Shown one piece after another: positions 5,348-14,578 of a stretch of 30,983 nt of DNA. Below the pieces are notes generated by a model. The model saw only the letters and a list, made by a program, of their open reading frames with translations. It ran no database searches and had not been told where the DNA came from. The stretch spans positions 1-30,983 of the forward strand of contig DBOB01000019.1 of assembly GCA_002299885.1 (NCBI GenBank). Reading direction: 5' to 3'. Made by a program: the position numbers and the translations under genes. How positions within the stretch are numbered: the first letter of the stretch is position 1; each line of letters opens with the position of its first letter. Origin of the DNA: Sediminibacterium sp. UBA657 (GTDB taxonomy: Bacteria; Bacteroidota; Bacteroidia; Chitinophagales; Chitinophagaceae).

Positions 5348-6643
5348 CTACTTGCCATAATTCACTTTAAACACCATCACACTATTGCCACCTCCACTAG
5401 ATTTTCCTTGTGCAGTTACAATAAGTGTTTTCCCATCCTCACTCATATCCATACCCACAGGATAACTATCTGCATTACAACTAGCGAGTACTTTCATGTC
5501 GCTTGTCCTTACAATGGATACCTTACTTTCATTATTCACTGCAGCAAATAAATATTTACCAGAAGGATCAATTGAAATGGTTCTTGCACCAATGCCCACA
5601 AAGGCATTTTCCCATTTATTGTAAACACCTATTTTAGATGTGGTAGAAAAATGATTTACAAAATCATGAAGTAAGGTTTTTTGAACATAACCATATTTAT
5701 TGCTACTTAAATACAACCATCCATCTTTAATAACAAGGTGACGCATATTGGTTTTCATACCTGTAACAGTCCCTAAATATTTTCTTTTTGCAATTTCGAT
5801 AATCGCAATGCCATTGCCACCCATCTTGCCTACTAAAATATATTTAGAATCTGGGGTGAATTCTGTGCCTCGTAAACAATTGCCACAGTTATTATCACGG
5901 TCTATCTTAGTATCGCTTGAAAAATTTAGATTCATTTTGTAATCAACCACAATATTATCTAAGTGTGAAAATGATTTCGGGTTGCCAGAGCTGATATCAA
6001 TTAAAGAAACGGTATTGTCTCCCCAATGTGAAATGGCAATTGTTTTACTGTCTGGAGAACAGGCAATCATTTTTGGTAGGGATGCAGTAGTCATAACACG
6101 AACAATCGTATCTGCATCGGTGTCAATAATACAAAAAGCCGAAGGATCAATGGCATTCACATCGTAGGATTTGCGATAATAGGTAATCCATAAATATTTT
6201 CCATTGTGAGAGAAGCAACTCTCAACAGGCTTTCCGTTAAAGTAATTTAAATTACTAGTTTTTGTTTTGTAGGTAAAGTTAGCATTGGAGTTTCCTTGAA
6301 ATAAATATTGGTTGCTCGAATTAAACGAGTGCTTAATGATTTTGATTTTTTTGAAAGTAGTTAAATCATAAACCGAAGTGGCTTCGCCCTCCAAGGAATT
6401 CACGTAAAACTTATTCTTGCTATTTAATATATTCACCGATTTTGGTGAGTTTATGGAAACATCAAATACGTCGTCTGGGTTTTTCGTATTTCCATTGTAA
6501 TGCTGAAACCTTTTCACTAGACTAATGGAAATTCCTGAACCCGCCGAATTAGAAGAAGTACCAATAGGAACGCCTGACCTTTGCGCATGAATGGCTAAAG
6601 TGCTTAAAGCAATATACAAGACTGTAAAAAATAGCTTTTTCAT
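5348..6643 (-). CDS. Secreted YncE-like beta-propeller protein
   Basis: This 431-residue protein has a clear signal peptide (MKKLFFTVLYIALSTLAIHA, cleaved before Gln21), so it is exported. The mature part is a chain of propeller blades with the marks of the YncE/YVTN family: PESCFSHNGKYLWI-type and ACSPDSKTIAISHWGDNTVSLIDI, EFTPDSKYILVGKMGGNGIAIIEI and IDPSGKYLFAAVNNESKVSIV segments. A CGNC motif lies near residue 254. Related propellers bind ligands or partners in the periplasm or at the surface; no enzymatic residues can be named. It stands alone, with a terminator downstream and no partner gene in the same direction within 100 bp. The ATG at 6643 is fixed by the signal peptide. Confidence 0.85.
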   Translation of the reverse strand: MKKLFFTVLYIALSTLAIHAQRSGVPIGTSSNSAGSGISISLVKRFQHYNGNTKNPDDVFDVSINSPKSVNILNSKNKFYVNSLEGEATSVYDLTTFKKIKIIKHSFNSSNQYLFQGNSNANFTYKTKTSNLNYFNGKPVESCFSHNGKYLWITYYRKSYDVNAIDPSAFCIIDTDADTIVRVMTTASLPKMIACSPDSKTIAISHWGDNTVSLIDISSGNPKSFSHLDNIVVDYKMNLNFSSDTKIDRDNNCGNCLRGTEFTPDSKYILVGKMGGNGIAIIEIAKRKYLGTVTGMKTNMRHLVIKDGWLYLSSNKYGYVQKTLLHDFVNHFSTTSKIGVYNKWENAFVGIGARTISIDPSGKYLFAAVNNESKVSIVRTSDMKVLASCNADSYPVGMDMSEDGKTLIVTAQGKSSGGGNSVMVFKVNYGK

Positions 6644-6743
6644 TTAAATTTAAATCCCCCCTTTTTTATGAATAAGTTAGGTATATAAATTTAGCTATTT
6701 AATTATATTTTGCCGTGATTTCACATTCTTTTTTAGTAATCCA

Positions 6744-6992
6744 TTAAGCACATTTAAAACTCGATACCGCCCATTTCAATAAACTATTATTCTCATTGGG
6801 TAAGTCCAATTTCTTTTTAATATTATACCTGTGATTACGAATCGTCTTTTCAGAGAGGAACAATAAATTGGCAATCTCTTTACTCTTTTTTTGTTGGGAA
6901 ATTAAGTCTAGAATGATATTCTCCATTTTGGTTAATCCTCTAATACCTAATTGAATGGCAGCTTCTAAATTGATAATTTTTCTATGTTCCAT
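6744..6992 (-). CDS. Solitary LuxR-type HTH regulator
   Basis: This 82-residue protein is essentially one LuxR/GerE-type helix-turn-helix domain. The LTKMENIILDLISQQKKSKE part matches the first helices, and IANLLFLSEKTIRNHRYNIKKKL the recognition helix and dimer helix. It lacks the receiver or ligand-binding domain usually fused N-terminally, so it must act alone or with a partner. A 16-bp perfect palindrome (7044-7059) lies 52 nt ahead of its start and is a candidate operator. A second solitary HTH protein of the same type is encoded at 27202-27414, at the end of a gene cluster that carries two related palindromes upstream. No neighbour shares its transcript. Confidence 0.8.
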   Translation of the reverse strand: MEHRKIINLEAAIQLGIRGLTKMENIILDLISQQKKSKEIANLLFLSEKTIRNHRYNIKKKLDLPNENNSLLKWAVSSFKCA

Positions 6993-7043
6993 GGCTTATA
7001 CATTGTTTAGAATATAAACCTATTACAATAAAAATTATTTCAG

Positions 7044-7059
7044 ATTAAACTAGTTTAAT
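7044..7059. promoter_or_regulatory. 16-bp palindrome, candidate operator
   Basis: ATTAAACTAGTTTAAT is a perfect inverted repeat in the 109-bp spacer upstream of the HTH gene at 6744-6992. Its core AAACTAGTTT is shared with palindromes at 19552-19569 and 19591-19604. Size and symmetry suit a dimeric HTH regulator; the binding protein is not shown. Confidence 0.5.
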
Positions 7060-7101
7060 ATCTAAGTAGTGAATAGGATATCTTAAAATAATTTAATATG
7101 C

Positions 7102-8391
7102 TTATTTGTTTTTTAAGATCGGCTTTAGTACTTCAAATTTTCCATCAATCGCCTGTGGATTGTATTGTAAGCCAAGTATATTAGCCACCAACGGATAGAC
7201 GTTTACGTTTTCAAAGCCATCAATGGTCAATCCTTTTTTAAAGGCAGGTCCCCAGGCCATAAAGCTTGCTCTCATATCAACTTCTTTATTATCAAACCCG
7301 TGTTTACCTCTGCTTGGCTTACTTGTACCAAGATTAAACACTTGATGAATTGTTTTAGGTACTAAAATTAGATCGCCTAATCGGTTAAATCTGTCATCCG
7401 ATTTTTTATAATGCCAATGAGCTGGCGTTTCATCTAATTTGTATGTGGTGAATCGGGTGTCTTGCTTTAAAGCTTGATAAGTGGCTTCAACTTTGCTTGT
7501 ATCTTTTGCATATAAATGTAAAAGTGCATCACTCCATGGCACTCTAAAGTCATTTTTATCTACTGCAGCAGGTAAACCAATTGTATTGTCCACATCCACC
7601 GTTGTCATGCCATGATCTGAAACAAAAACATAATTGATTGGTAAATTCAACGGTGCTAAAGCTGCTTGTAAAGCATGGATACTACTATCTACAAATTGTA
7701 CCGATTTTTTTACCCTAGGATCTTCTGGTCCATATGTGTGTGCATCATGATCTACATCTGGAAAATAAAAAGTGATCATATGTGGGCGTCTGTCTTCAGG
7801 AAGCATTAACCAATTTTTGACCGCTTGTATCCTTGTACCAATATTTGTTTTGTCATTGTAGATATAATGATAGGTAGGTTTAATGCCTTGGATATCTGCT
7901 TCTGAAGCCACCCAAAAAAAGGAAGCAGAAAGCATCTTTTGTTGTTCTGCTAAAACCCATAAAGGCGTTCCACCATACCATTTTCCTTCGGACACCATTT
8001 TCTTATTAGCCATGCTATATTGTTGACCAGAAGCCATATCTATATAAGTATTGTCCACCAATCCATGGTGTGCTGGGTATAAGCCAGTGACGATGGTATA
8101 ATGGTTTGGGAAAGTCACTGAAGGATAGGAGGGTTGCATGTATTTGGCACGCACTCCATTTTGACTAATCGTTTGTAAAAATGTAGCATCATACTTTTCT
8201 GCAAAGTCCGCCCTAAATCCGTCTGCAGAAATTAAAATCACATACGGTTTTTTGTATTGACTAGGATCATTTTTGGTCAATGGATTAATTTGTTCCGTAG
8301 TGTCTTGGGCAAACATAGCTGTTGACAAAATCATCAACAAAGCAAGTAAACTCAATCTTCCGTTACAAAAGCACATTAAATAATTTTTCAT
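7102..8391 (-). CDS. Secreted nucleotide pyrophosphatase/phosphodiesterase family protein
   Basis: This 429-residue exported enzyme of the alkaline-phosphatase superfamily resembles ecto-nucleotide pyrophosphatases, which cleave phosphodiester or pyrophosphate bonds of nucleotides or lipids with two zinc ions. It begins with a signal peptide ending near Ala28-Gln29. The metal and catalytic residues are all in place: Asp57 (SADGFR), nucleophile Thr93 (SVTFPNHY, with the typical TGLYPAHHG after it), Asp214 and His218 (DHDAHTYGP), Asp259-His260 (SDHGM) and His364 (KHGFDN). The gene follows the PAP2 phosphatase gene on the same strand with 8 nt between them, so they form an operon. Together they could degrade nucleotide or lipid phosphates outside the cytoplasm; substrate is not decided by the sequence. 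Confidence 0.93.
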   Translation of the reverse strand: MKNYLMCFCNGRLSLLALLMILSTAMFAQDTTEQINPLTKNDPSQYKKPYVILISADGFRADFAEKYDATFLQTISQNGVRAKYMQPSYPSVTFPNHYTIVTGLYPAHHGLVDNTYIDMASGQQYSMANKKMVSEGKWYGGTPLWVLAEQQKMLSASFFWVASEADIQGIKPTYHYIYNDKTNIGTRIQAVKNWLMLPEDRRPHMITFYFPDVDHDAHTYGPEDPRVKKSVQFVDSSIHALQAALAPLNLPINYVFVSDHGMTTVDVDNTIGLPAAVDKNDFRVPWSDALLHLYAKDTSKVEATYQALKQDTRFTTYKLDETPAHWHYKKSDDRFNRLGDLILVPKTIHQVFNLGTSKPSRGKHGFDNKEVDMRASFMAWGPAFKKGLTIDGFENVNVYPLVANILGLQYNPQAIDGKFEVLKPILKNK

Positions 8392-8399
8392 TTATTATT

Positions 8400-9020
8400 T
8401 TAATTTTTTCGAGTTGAAATTTTTTGATGAATCAAAATACTTAATTGCGAACTAATCACAGCAACAAGCATGCCCCCTCCTAAATCCATTGGGAAATGCT
8501 GTCCTAGATACACCCTTGAATAAGCACAAATGATTGCGTAGATGATCCCAATTACAAATGTCCATTTTGTAGGAAATAAATACACCGTCAATAAGAATAA
8601 GGTAAAAGCAGTAGCAGTATGACCAGATGGAAAGCTATTCCAAGAATGCATCACCACCCCAGGCACAGTATGTATTTCATTTAAAGGGATCCCGCTTGCG
8701 ATAGGCCTACTTATTTTGTCCCAGATAAAATTTTTAGGAATTTGCGTAATGAGCGTGGACAGTAAAAAATTAAGGATAATTAATTTAAAGTCTTTTTTAA
8801 ACAAAACAACCACAACTGATAAGTAGGGAATCCAAACCCATCCCTCTGCACCCCAGGTCGCCCATTTAAAAAATTGATCTATCAAAGCACCTCCATCTGT
8901 ATTTAAAAATAGGAACACCGGGATCCTACCCAAATAAGCACTTGTTGCAATGAGCAAAAGGCCACCCAATATGCTTAGGTTTCTTGCTTTGATATACAAA
9001 TTAGGCGCTTGATCCAACAT
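8400..9020 (-). CDS. PAP2-family membrane phosphatase
   Basis: This 206-residue integral membrane protein belongs to the type 2 phosphatidic acid phosphatase family, which removes phosphate from lipid or isoprenoid phosphates. The family motifs are present: a Lys-rich segment ending in ISRP (Arg105-Pro106), PSGHT (131-135, His134) and SRVYLGQHFPMD (168-179, His175 nucleophile, Asp179). About five to six hydrophobic segments are visible. It could act on undecaprenyl diphosphate or phosphatidylglycerol phosphate; the sequence alone does not choose. It is the first gene of a pair with the phosphodiesterase at 7102-8391, driven by a good Bacteroidota promoter at 9044-9074. Confidence 0.92.
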   Translation of the reverse strand: MLDQAPNLYIKARNLSILGGLLLIATSAYLGRIPVFLFLNTDGGALIDQFFKWATWGAEGWVWIPYLSVVVVLFKKDFKLIILNFLLSTLITQIPKNFIWDKISRPIASGIPLNEIHTVPGVVMHSWNSFPSGHTATAFTLFLLTVYLFPTKWTFVIGIIYAIICAYSRVYLGQHFPMDLGGGMLVAVISSQLSILIHQKISTRKN

Positions 9021-9043
9021 GGTTAAAATAACTTTAGCTCAGG

Positions 9044-9074
9044 CAAATTTACAAATGTTTAAGCCTTGTGTCAA
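9044..9074 (-). promoter_or_regulatory. Bacteroidota-type promoter of the PAP2 operon
   Basis: On the minus strand TTG (9074-9072) is followed after 20 nt by TAAATTTG (9051-9044). This fits the -33/-7 pattern of the Bacteroidota housekeeping sigma factor (TTTG, ~20 nt, TAnnTTTG). The -7 box ends 24 nt ahead of the start codon at 9020. Confidence 0.65.
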
Positions 9075-9113
9075 CTAATTATAGGAATGGTTGTTATAAC
9101 TTTACGCAATCCA

Positions 9114-11951
9114 ATGAGCAAAATCAACGACAATATAGAAGTAATTGGTGCCAGAGAGCACAATTTGAAGAACTTTGATCTTTCTATTCCAAAAAACCAG
9201 TTAGTGGTGTTCACTGGGGTGAGCGGAAGCGGTAAATCCTCACTTGCATTTGATACCATCTACAACGAAGGGCAACGTCGATACATGGAGAGCTTTAGTG
9301 CCTATGCTAGACAATTTATGGGGGATATGGAGCGCCCAGATGTGGATCAAATCACGGGCCTATCTCCAGTGATTGCGATCGAGCAAAAAACAACCAATAA
9401 AAATCCAAGGTCTACCGTAGGAACCGTGACAGAATTGTATGATTTTCTGCGTTTATTATATGCACGTGCAGGTAAGGCATATAGTTATGAGACGGGTAAA
9501 CCAATGGTGCAATTTTCAGAGGCAGAAATCATTCAGGATATTCAAAAGAAGTTTAAGGATAAAAAAATAAATCTTTTAGCGCCTGTTGTTAGAGGTAGGA
9601 AAGGACATTATAGAGAACTCTTTGAAGAGATCAGAAAAAAAGGTTTTGTGAAAGCAAGAGTGGATGGAGAGATCATAGAACTAAGACCAAAATTTCAAGT
9701 AGACCGTTATAAGATTCATGATATTGAAATTGTGGTAGATCGTATCCCTGTGAACGAGGCCATGAAAACAAGACTTGCTGATAGTGTGCAGCAGAGTTTA
9801 AAAATGGGCAAGGATTTATTATTTGTTTTAGAAGAGGGGAAAGAAAAAATTGTACAGTATTCAAAACAATTAATGTGTATTGAAACTGGATTAAGTTACG
9901 AGACGCCTTCTCCTAATAGTTTTTCATTTAACTCACCCTATGGCGCATGTCCAAATTGTAAAGGCTTAGGGAATGTGTATGCTATAGATATGAGTTTGCT
10001 TTTGCCAGATCACAGCTTAAGTATAAATGGAGGAGCGATTCACCCATTAGGAGAAGCGAGGGAAGCGAGCGTCTTTAATCAAATAAAGCAATTTGCAAGA
10101 AAACATAAAATTAGTATAGACAAAGCGCTTAAAGATTTATCTAAGGAGCAGTTGAATTTAATTTTATTCGGCGATAAAAATATTTCATCGAGTTTGGACA
10201 TGGATTTAAACGATGAAAACATTCCTAATGAATATACTGGAAGTTACGAAGGGATTGTGCCTATGATGAAAAGATGGTTTACATCCTCTCAAAGCACAGA
10301 CAATTTAAAGGCATGGGTTGAATCCTATATGGAGCTGAATACCTGTCCAACTTGTAATGGTGCAAGGTTAAAAAAAGAAAGTCTTTGGTTTAAAGTGAAT
10401 GAATTGAATATTGCAGCGTTGAATGAAATGCATTTAAACGATTTACAACAATGGTTTTTAGACCTACCAAAAAAATTAGATAAAAAGGATACGCTTATTG
10501 CAACAGGGATTTTAAAAGAGATCAATGATCGAATTGAATTTTTGATGAATGTGGGTTTGTCTTATTTATCTTTAAGTAGACCTTCTAAATCTTTAAGTGG
10601 AGGAGAATCACAACGTATTCGCTTGGCGACTCAAATTGGGTCTCAGCTTCAGGGCATCACTTATATTTTAGATGAGCCTTCCATTGGCTTGCATCAAAGG
10701 GACAATCAACGATTGATAGTAGCCCTAAAACAATTAAGAGATATCGGTAATACAGTCTTAGTGGTGGAACACGATAAGGATATCATGATGGCATCGGACT
10801 ATTTAGTAGATATTGGCCCAAGGGCAGGTATCCATGGAGGTCATGTGGTTGCAGCAGGTACACCAGCATCCTTTTTGAAATTAAAATCGGATACTGCTTT
10901 ATATTTAGCGGGTAAAAAATCAATTGCTGTTCCTGCAGAACGCAGAAAAGGCAATGGGCTAAGTATTGAAATTAAAGGTGCAACCGGCAATACTTTAAAG
11001 ATGGTAAATGCAAGTTTCCCCTTAGGTACTTTAACATTGGTTACTGGTGTGAGTGGATCAGGTAAGTCTACTTTAATCAATGAAACTTTATATCCAATTT
11101 TATCTCAATACTGTTATCATAGTAAGACCAAGCCAATGCCTTATGCATCTGTGACTGGATTAGAAAACATTGATAAAGTAATTGAAATTGATCAATCCCC
11201 AATTGGAAGAACTCCAAGAAGCAATCCGGCCACTTATTGCGGATTTTTTACAGATATAAGAACCTTATTTGCGGCAGTGCCAGAGGCTAAGATTAGAGGG
11301 TATCAAGCAGGTCGTTTTTCATTTAATGTGAAAGGTGGAAGATGTGAAGTTTGTGAAGGAGGAGGGATGCGCGTGATCGAAATGAATTTCTTACCAGATG
11401 TGTATGTGCATTGTGAAAAATGTGCAGGCAAAAGATACAATAGAGAAACTTTAGAGATTAGGTACAAAGGAAAATCGATTAGTGATGTGTTGAACATGAC
11501 TGTGGAAGAAGCTTGTGAATTTTTCCAAGCAGTACCATTTATTTATAGAAAAGTAAAAGTGTTACAAGAAGTTGGATTAGGTTACATCACACTTGGGCAA
11601 TCCGCTGTAACACTGAGTGGAGGAGAGGCGCAAAGAATTAAATTAGCCACAGAGTTAGGAAAAAAAGATACGGGTAAAACATTTTATATTTTAGATGAGC
11701 CAACTACTGGCTTGCATTTTCAGGATATTCAATTGTTGATTGGTGTATTGAATCGTTTGGTGGACAGAGGTAATACAGTTTTGGTGATTGAACACAATAT
11801 GGATGTGATTAAAATGGCGGATCATATAATAGATATGGGGCCAGAAGGTGGAGCTGCAGGTGGTGTGGTACAATTTGTGGGTACGCCAGAACAAATGATT
11901 AAAAAATCAAAAACGCATACGGCTAAATTTTTGGCCATTGAAATGCAGTAG
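9114..11951 (+). CDS. uvrA: Excinuclease ABC subunit A
   Basis: UvrA is the damage-recognition ATPase of nucleotide excision repair; with UvrB it finds bulky DNA lesions in the cytoplasm. The protein has two ABC modules: Walker A GVSGSGKSS at ~35-43 and GVSGSGKST at ~645, with signatures LSGGESQRIRLA at ~493 and LSGGEAQRIKLA at ~832. Zinc ligands appear as CPNC (~279) with CPTC (~409), and as CEVC with CEKC (~743-770). The open frame extends upstream to 9066, but MSKINDNIEVIGAREHNLKNF is the normal UvrA N terminus, so I chose ATG 9114, giving 945 residues, a typical length. It is divergent from the PAP2 gene and appears monocistronic. Bacteroidota often have a second UvrA, so this may be one of two copies. 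Confidence 0.97.
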   Translation: MSKINDNIEVIGAREHNLKNFDLSIPKNQLVVFTGVSGSGKSSLAFDTIYNEGQRRYMESFSAYARQFMGDMERPDVDQITGLSPVIAIEQKTTNKNPRSTVGTVTELYDFLRLLYARAGKAYSYETGKPMVQFSEAEIIQDIQKKFKDKKINLLAPVVRGRKGHYRELFEEIRKKGFVKARVDGEIIELRPKFQVDRYKIHDIEIVVDRIPVNEAMKTRLADSVQQSLKMGKDLLFVLEEGKEKIVQYSKQLMCIETGLSYETPSPNSFSFNSPYGACPNCKGLGNVYAIDMSLLLPDHSLSINGGAIHPLGEAREASVFNQIKQFARKHKISIDKALKDLSKEQLNLILFGDKNISSSLDMDLNDENIPNEYTGSYEGIVPMMKRWFTSSQSTDNLKAWVESYMELNTCPTCNGARLKKESLWFKVNELNIAALNEMHLNDLQQWFLDLPKKLDKKDTLIATGILKEINDRIEFLMNVGLSYLSLSRPSKSLSGGESQRIRLATQIGSQLQGITYILDEPSIGLHQRDNQRLIVALKQLRDIGNTVLVVEHDKDIMMASDYLVDIGPRAGIHGGHVVAAGTPASFLKLKSDTALYLAGKKSIAVPAERRKGNGLSIEIKGATGNTLKMVNASFPLGTLTLVTGVSGSGKSTLINETLYPILSQYCYHSKTKPMPYASVTGLENIDKVIEIDQSPIGRTPRSNPATYCGFFTDIRTLFAAVPEAKIRGYQAGRFSFNVKGGRCEVCEGGGMRVIEMNFLPDVYVHCEKCAGKRYNRETLEIRYKGKSISDVLNMTVEEACEFFQAVPFIYRKVKVLQEVGLGYITLGQSAVTLSGGEAQRIKLATELGKKDTGKTFYILDEPTTGLHFQDIQLLIGVLNRLVDRGNTVLVIEHNMDVIKMADHIIDMGPEGGAAGGVVQFVGTPEQMIKKSKTHTAKFLAIEMQ

Positions 11952-11957
11952 TGCATT

Positions 11958-12413
11958 TTATTTTCTGATCATAGGGATATGCTCAATCGCATCTTCATAA
12001 TACATCTCACCAGCTTGTTCCCAACCTAGTTCACCGTAGAATTTTTTGAGGTACAATTGCGCACCAATTTTAATAGGGTGCTTGCCAAATAATCTTTCAC
12101 ATTCAGAAATTGAATATTGCATGAGTGCTTTACCAGCACCAATCCCTCTATGTCTTGGTGATCCTACCACACGACCGATACTTTGGTAGCCAGGGTAGCT
12201 TTGGTCAACATCAAATAATCGAGTAGTGGCAATGAGCTCGCCATTCAGCCATCCCATGGTATGGTAGGCTTTTTGGTCGTTATTATCCATATCTAAAAAC
12301 ACACAGTTTTGTTCCACTACAAAGACCTCAGATCTGAGTCTTAAGATGGCGTAAAGCTCATCCACATTGAGTTCTGAAAAGTGCTTGGTGCTCCATTCTA
12401 TGGTTGTATTCAT
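11958..12413 (-). CDS. ElaA-like GNAT acetyltransferase
   Basis: This GNAT-fold N-acetyltransferase is close to ElaA in pattern: LYAILRLRSEVFVVEQNC near the N terminus, then RVVGSPRHRGIGAGKALM as the acetyl-CoA binding motif (R-x-x-G-x-G/A), and QLYLKKFYGELGW near the end. GNAT enzymes transfer acetyl groups from acetyl-CoA to amines; the substrate of ElaA homologues is not established. The frame is open back to 12488, but the family N terminus starts at MNTTIEW, so ATG 12413 (151 residues) or the ATG two codons earlier is preferred. That leaves ~95 bp for divergent promoters shared with the FAD oxidoreductase gene. It converges with uvrA, with 6 nt between the stops. Confidence 0.88.
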   Translation of the reverse strand: MNTTIEWSTKHFSELNVDELYAILRLRSEVFVVEQNCVFLDMDNNDQKAYHTMGWLNGELIATTRLFDVDQSYPGYQSIGRVVGSPRHRGIGAGKALMQYSISECERLFGKHPIKIGAQLYLKKFYGELGWEQAGEMYYEDAIEHIPMIRK

Positions 12414-12511
12414 TGACATAGCAACAAATTTAAGGTTTTGATCAAACTCTTTGTACATATTCGCCACAATCCCAATATATTTTTGCAATTTTGCTCAAAT
12501 TATACCCCTCC

Positions 12512-13984
12512 ATGAGCAAAAAAGTAGCCATTATAGGTGCCGGTCCAGCAGGCTTAACTGCTGCCTATTTATTAGGTAAAGCGGCACAAGATGTCACTGT
12601 ATTTGAAAAAGATCCAACTTATGTTGGAGGTATTTCTAGAACTGAATCTTATAAGGGGTATCATTTTGATATTGGTGGTCACCGTTTTTTCTCGAAGTCA
12701 AAAGAAGTAGAAGATTTTTGGACAGAGATTTTATCAGACGAATTATTAGAGCGTCCAAGAAGCTCAAGAATATTTTACAATAAAAAGTTTTTCTCTTATC
12801 CATTAGCAGCATTTGAAGCCTTATTAAAATTAGGTATCTTCGAAAGCTTTTTATGCTTGATGAGTTATTTAAAAGCAAAATTATTTCCAATTAAGGATCC
12901 GCAAAATTTTGAAGACTGGGTAACCAATCAATTTGGAAAACGTTTATTCAATATTTTCTTTAAAACCTATACCGAAAAAGTTTGGGGTATACCATGTAAA
13001 GAAATCTCTGCAGACTGGGCAGCACAACGTATCAAAGGATTGTCTTTGAGTAGTGCAGTATGGAATGCTTTATTTAAGCCTTCTGGGAAAAAGAGCAAGG
13101 GTGATGTGATTAAAACTTTGATTGATTCTTTCCGTTATCCAAAACGTGGTCCAGGTATGATGTGGGAGGAATGTGTGGTAAAGAGCAAGGCATTGGGTGT
13201 AAAAATTGAAATGAATACAGGCGTTAACAAGATCGAAAAAACTGGAGATTCTTGGAATGTGCACACAAGCAATGGTGCTGTATTAGAAGGCTTTGATTAT
13301 GTCTTATCTTCTGCACCAATGCGTGAATTGATTCCTGCGGTGGCACCTGCATTTAGTGCACCAGTATTACATGCAGCAAGTCAATTAAAGTATAGAGACT
13401 TTTTAACGGTGGTCCTAATTTGTAAAGACCAAGACGCCTTTAGCGATAACTGGATTTATATTCACGAGCCAAATGTAAAAGTGGGTCGTATTCAAAACTT
13501 TAAATCTTGGAGTCCATTCATGGTTCCAGATCCAGAAATGGCATGTTATGGTTTAGAGTATTTCTGTTTTGAAGGAGACGGTTTATGGACAAGTAGCAAC
13601 GAAGAATTAATTGCATTAGGTACTAAAGAGATTGATCAAATTGGTTTAACCAAACCTTCTGCAGTTGTGGATGGTTATGTGGTAAGACAGCCAAAAGCTT
13701 ATCCTGTTTACGATCATGAATACAAGGATCATTTAAATCTAATTCGCGAAGCATTAAAGCAATACAAAGGATTGTATTTAGTAGGTCGTAATGGTATGCA
13801 TAAATACAATAACCAAGACCATAGTATGATGACTGCGATGTTAGCAGCTAAAAATATTATTGCTGGTAAAGAACTATTTGACCTTTGGGATGTGAATGAA
13901 GATGCTGAATACCACGAAGGGGGAGATAGAGGCGTCGCTTCAGGCATTGTTGGACGTGCGGTTCCAGAGAAAATTACAAACTAA
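12512..13984 (+). CDS. FAD-dependent oxidoreductase (UDP-galactopyranose mutase/amine oxidase-like)
   Basis: This 490-residue flavoprotein begins with a textbook dinucleotide-binding motif (AIIGAGPAGLTAAYLL) and the acidic FEKD end of the second strand, followed by GGISRT and GGHRFFSK, a segment seen in UDP-galactopyranose mutase-like and protoporphyrinogen-oxidase-like enzymes of polysaccharide loci. The C-terminal part has GLYLVGRNGMHKYNNQDHSM, the usual second FAD contact. A cell-surface sugar role is likely from the family but there are no glycan genes beside it. The open frame starts at 12491, but MSKKVAIIG (ATG 12512) fits the family. A strong terminator follows 36 nt after the stop, so it is probably a single-gene transcript. 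Confidence 0.88.
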   Translation: MSKKVAIIGAGPAGLTAAYLLGKAAQDVTVFEKDPTYVGGISRTESYKGYHFDIGGHRFFSKSKEVEDFWTEILSDELLERPRSSRIFYNKKFFSYPLAAFEALLKLGIFESFLCLMSYLKAKLFPIKDPQNFEDWVTNQFGKRLFNIFFKTYTEKVWGIPCKEISADWAAQRIKGLSLSSAVWNALFKPSGKKSKGDVIKTLIDSFRYPKRGPGMMWEECVVKSKALGVKIEMNTGVNKIEKTGDSWNVHTSNGAVLEGFDYVLSSAPMRELIPAVAPAFSAPVLHAASQLKYRDFLTVVLICKDQDAFSDNWIYIHEPNVKVGRIQNFKSWSPFMVPDPEMACYGLEYFCFEGDGLWTSSNEELIALGTKEIDQIGLTKPSAVVDGYVVRQPKAYPVYDHEYKDHLNLIREALKQYKGLYLVGRNGMHKYNNQDHSMMTAMLAAKNIIAGKELFDLWDVNEDAEYHEGGDRGVASGIVGRAVPEKITN

Positions 13985-14020
13985 ATAGAAGATAGGTCGA
14001 TGACCCATCTAAAAATAAAA

Positions 14021-14048
14021 AATAAAGGCCCCAATCGGGGCCTTTATT
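14021..14048. terminator. Bidirectional terminator
   Basis: A 12-bp stem (14021-14032 with 14037-14048, GC-rich core GGCCCC/GGGGCC, loop AATC) has A-rich left and T-rich right flanks. It lies between the converging FAD oxidoreductase gene and the membrane-protein gene that follows aspS. Confidence 0.85.
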
Positions 14049-14070
14049 TTTTATGAAATCTTTTCATCGA

Positions 14071-14574
14071 TTATTCAAAAAGGTGATCATTGTCTCTGAC
14101 CAATTTTAAAGTCATGCGAATATGTAAGATGCCTACTGCTCCAATCACAAAAAGGAAATAAGCTGCAATACGCAAGGACTTTAGTACAAATTGGCTATTC
14201 ATTTCTGGCGGTAAGCCAGATTGTTGTGCCAAAAATTCATCAATAAATTTGATCAAAATGACATCGTTAGAAAGTAAGATACTCACCGCATTCAAAAAGA
14301 TCAAACAAAACATCAATAAGCTCACATAAGCATTGACTTTGATCCAGTCCTTTAATTTAGTCGTTTGAATTTGCTCCCTTTCAATCCCTAATTTTAAAAA
14401 CTTAAAACTGGTGAAACTATAAATCACAATACAGGCCATTGCAAATACTAGGATCATGGCACTTGGATTAGCTAATGCAGAAATCAGTAAAATGCTATCC
14501 ATGAAACCAAAAAACAAGGCAATAGGAATAAGGATATAAGACAATACAAGGTATAATTTCGAAGGTTGTTGCAT
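14071..14574 (-). CDS. Hypothetical four-helix membrane protein
   Basis: This 167-residue protein has four hydrophobic segments, at about residues 9-31, 38-60, 82-105 and 133-153, and is probably in the inner membrane. The loop between segments two and three is basic (LGIEREQIQTTKLKDWIK), which suggests it is cytoplasmic. I recognise no family. The gene starts only 4 nt after the aspS stop codon on the same strand, so the two are co-transcribed, but a functional link to tRNA charging is not implied by that alone. The terminator at 14021-14048 ends the transcript. Confidence 0.75.
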   Translation of the reverse strand: MQQPSKLYLVLSYILIPIALFFGFMDSILLISALANPSAMILVFAMACIVIYSFTSFKFLKLGIEREQIQTTKLKDWIKVNAYVSLLMFCLIFLNAVSILLSNDVILIKFIDEFLAQQSGLPPEMNSQFVLKSLRIAAYFLFVIGAVGILHIRMTLKLVRDNDHLFE

Positions 14575-14578
14575 GGGT

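Noticed and set aside
9066..9113. 16-residue N-terminal extension of UvrA
   Set aside because: The family N terminus begins at the ATG at 9114, and the extension would overlap the PAP2 promoter region.
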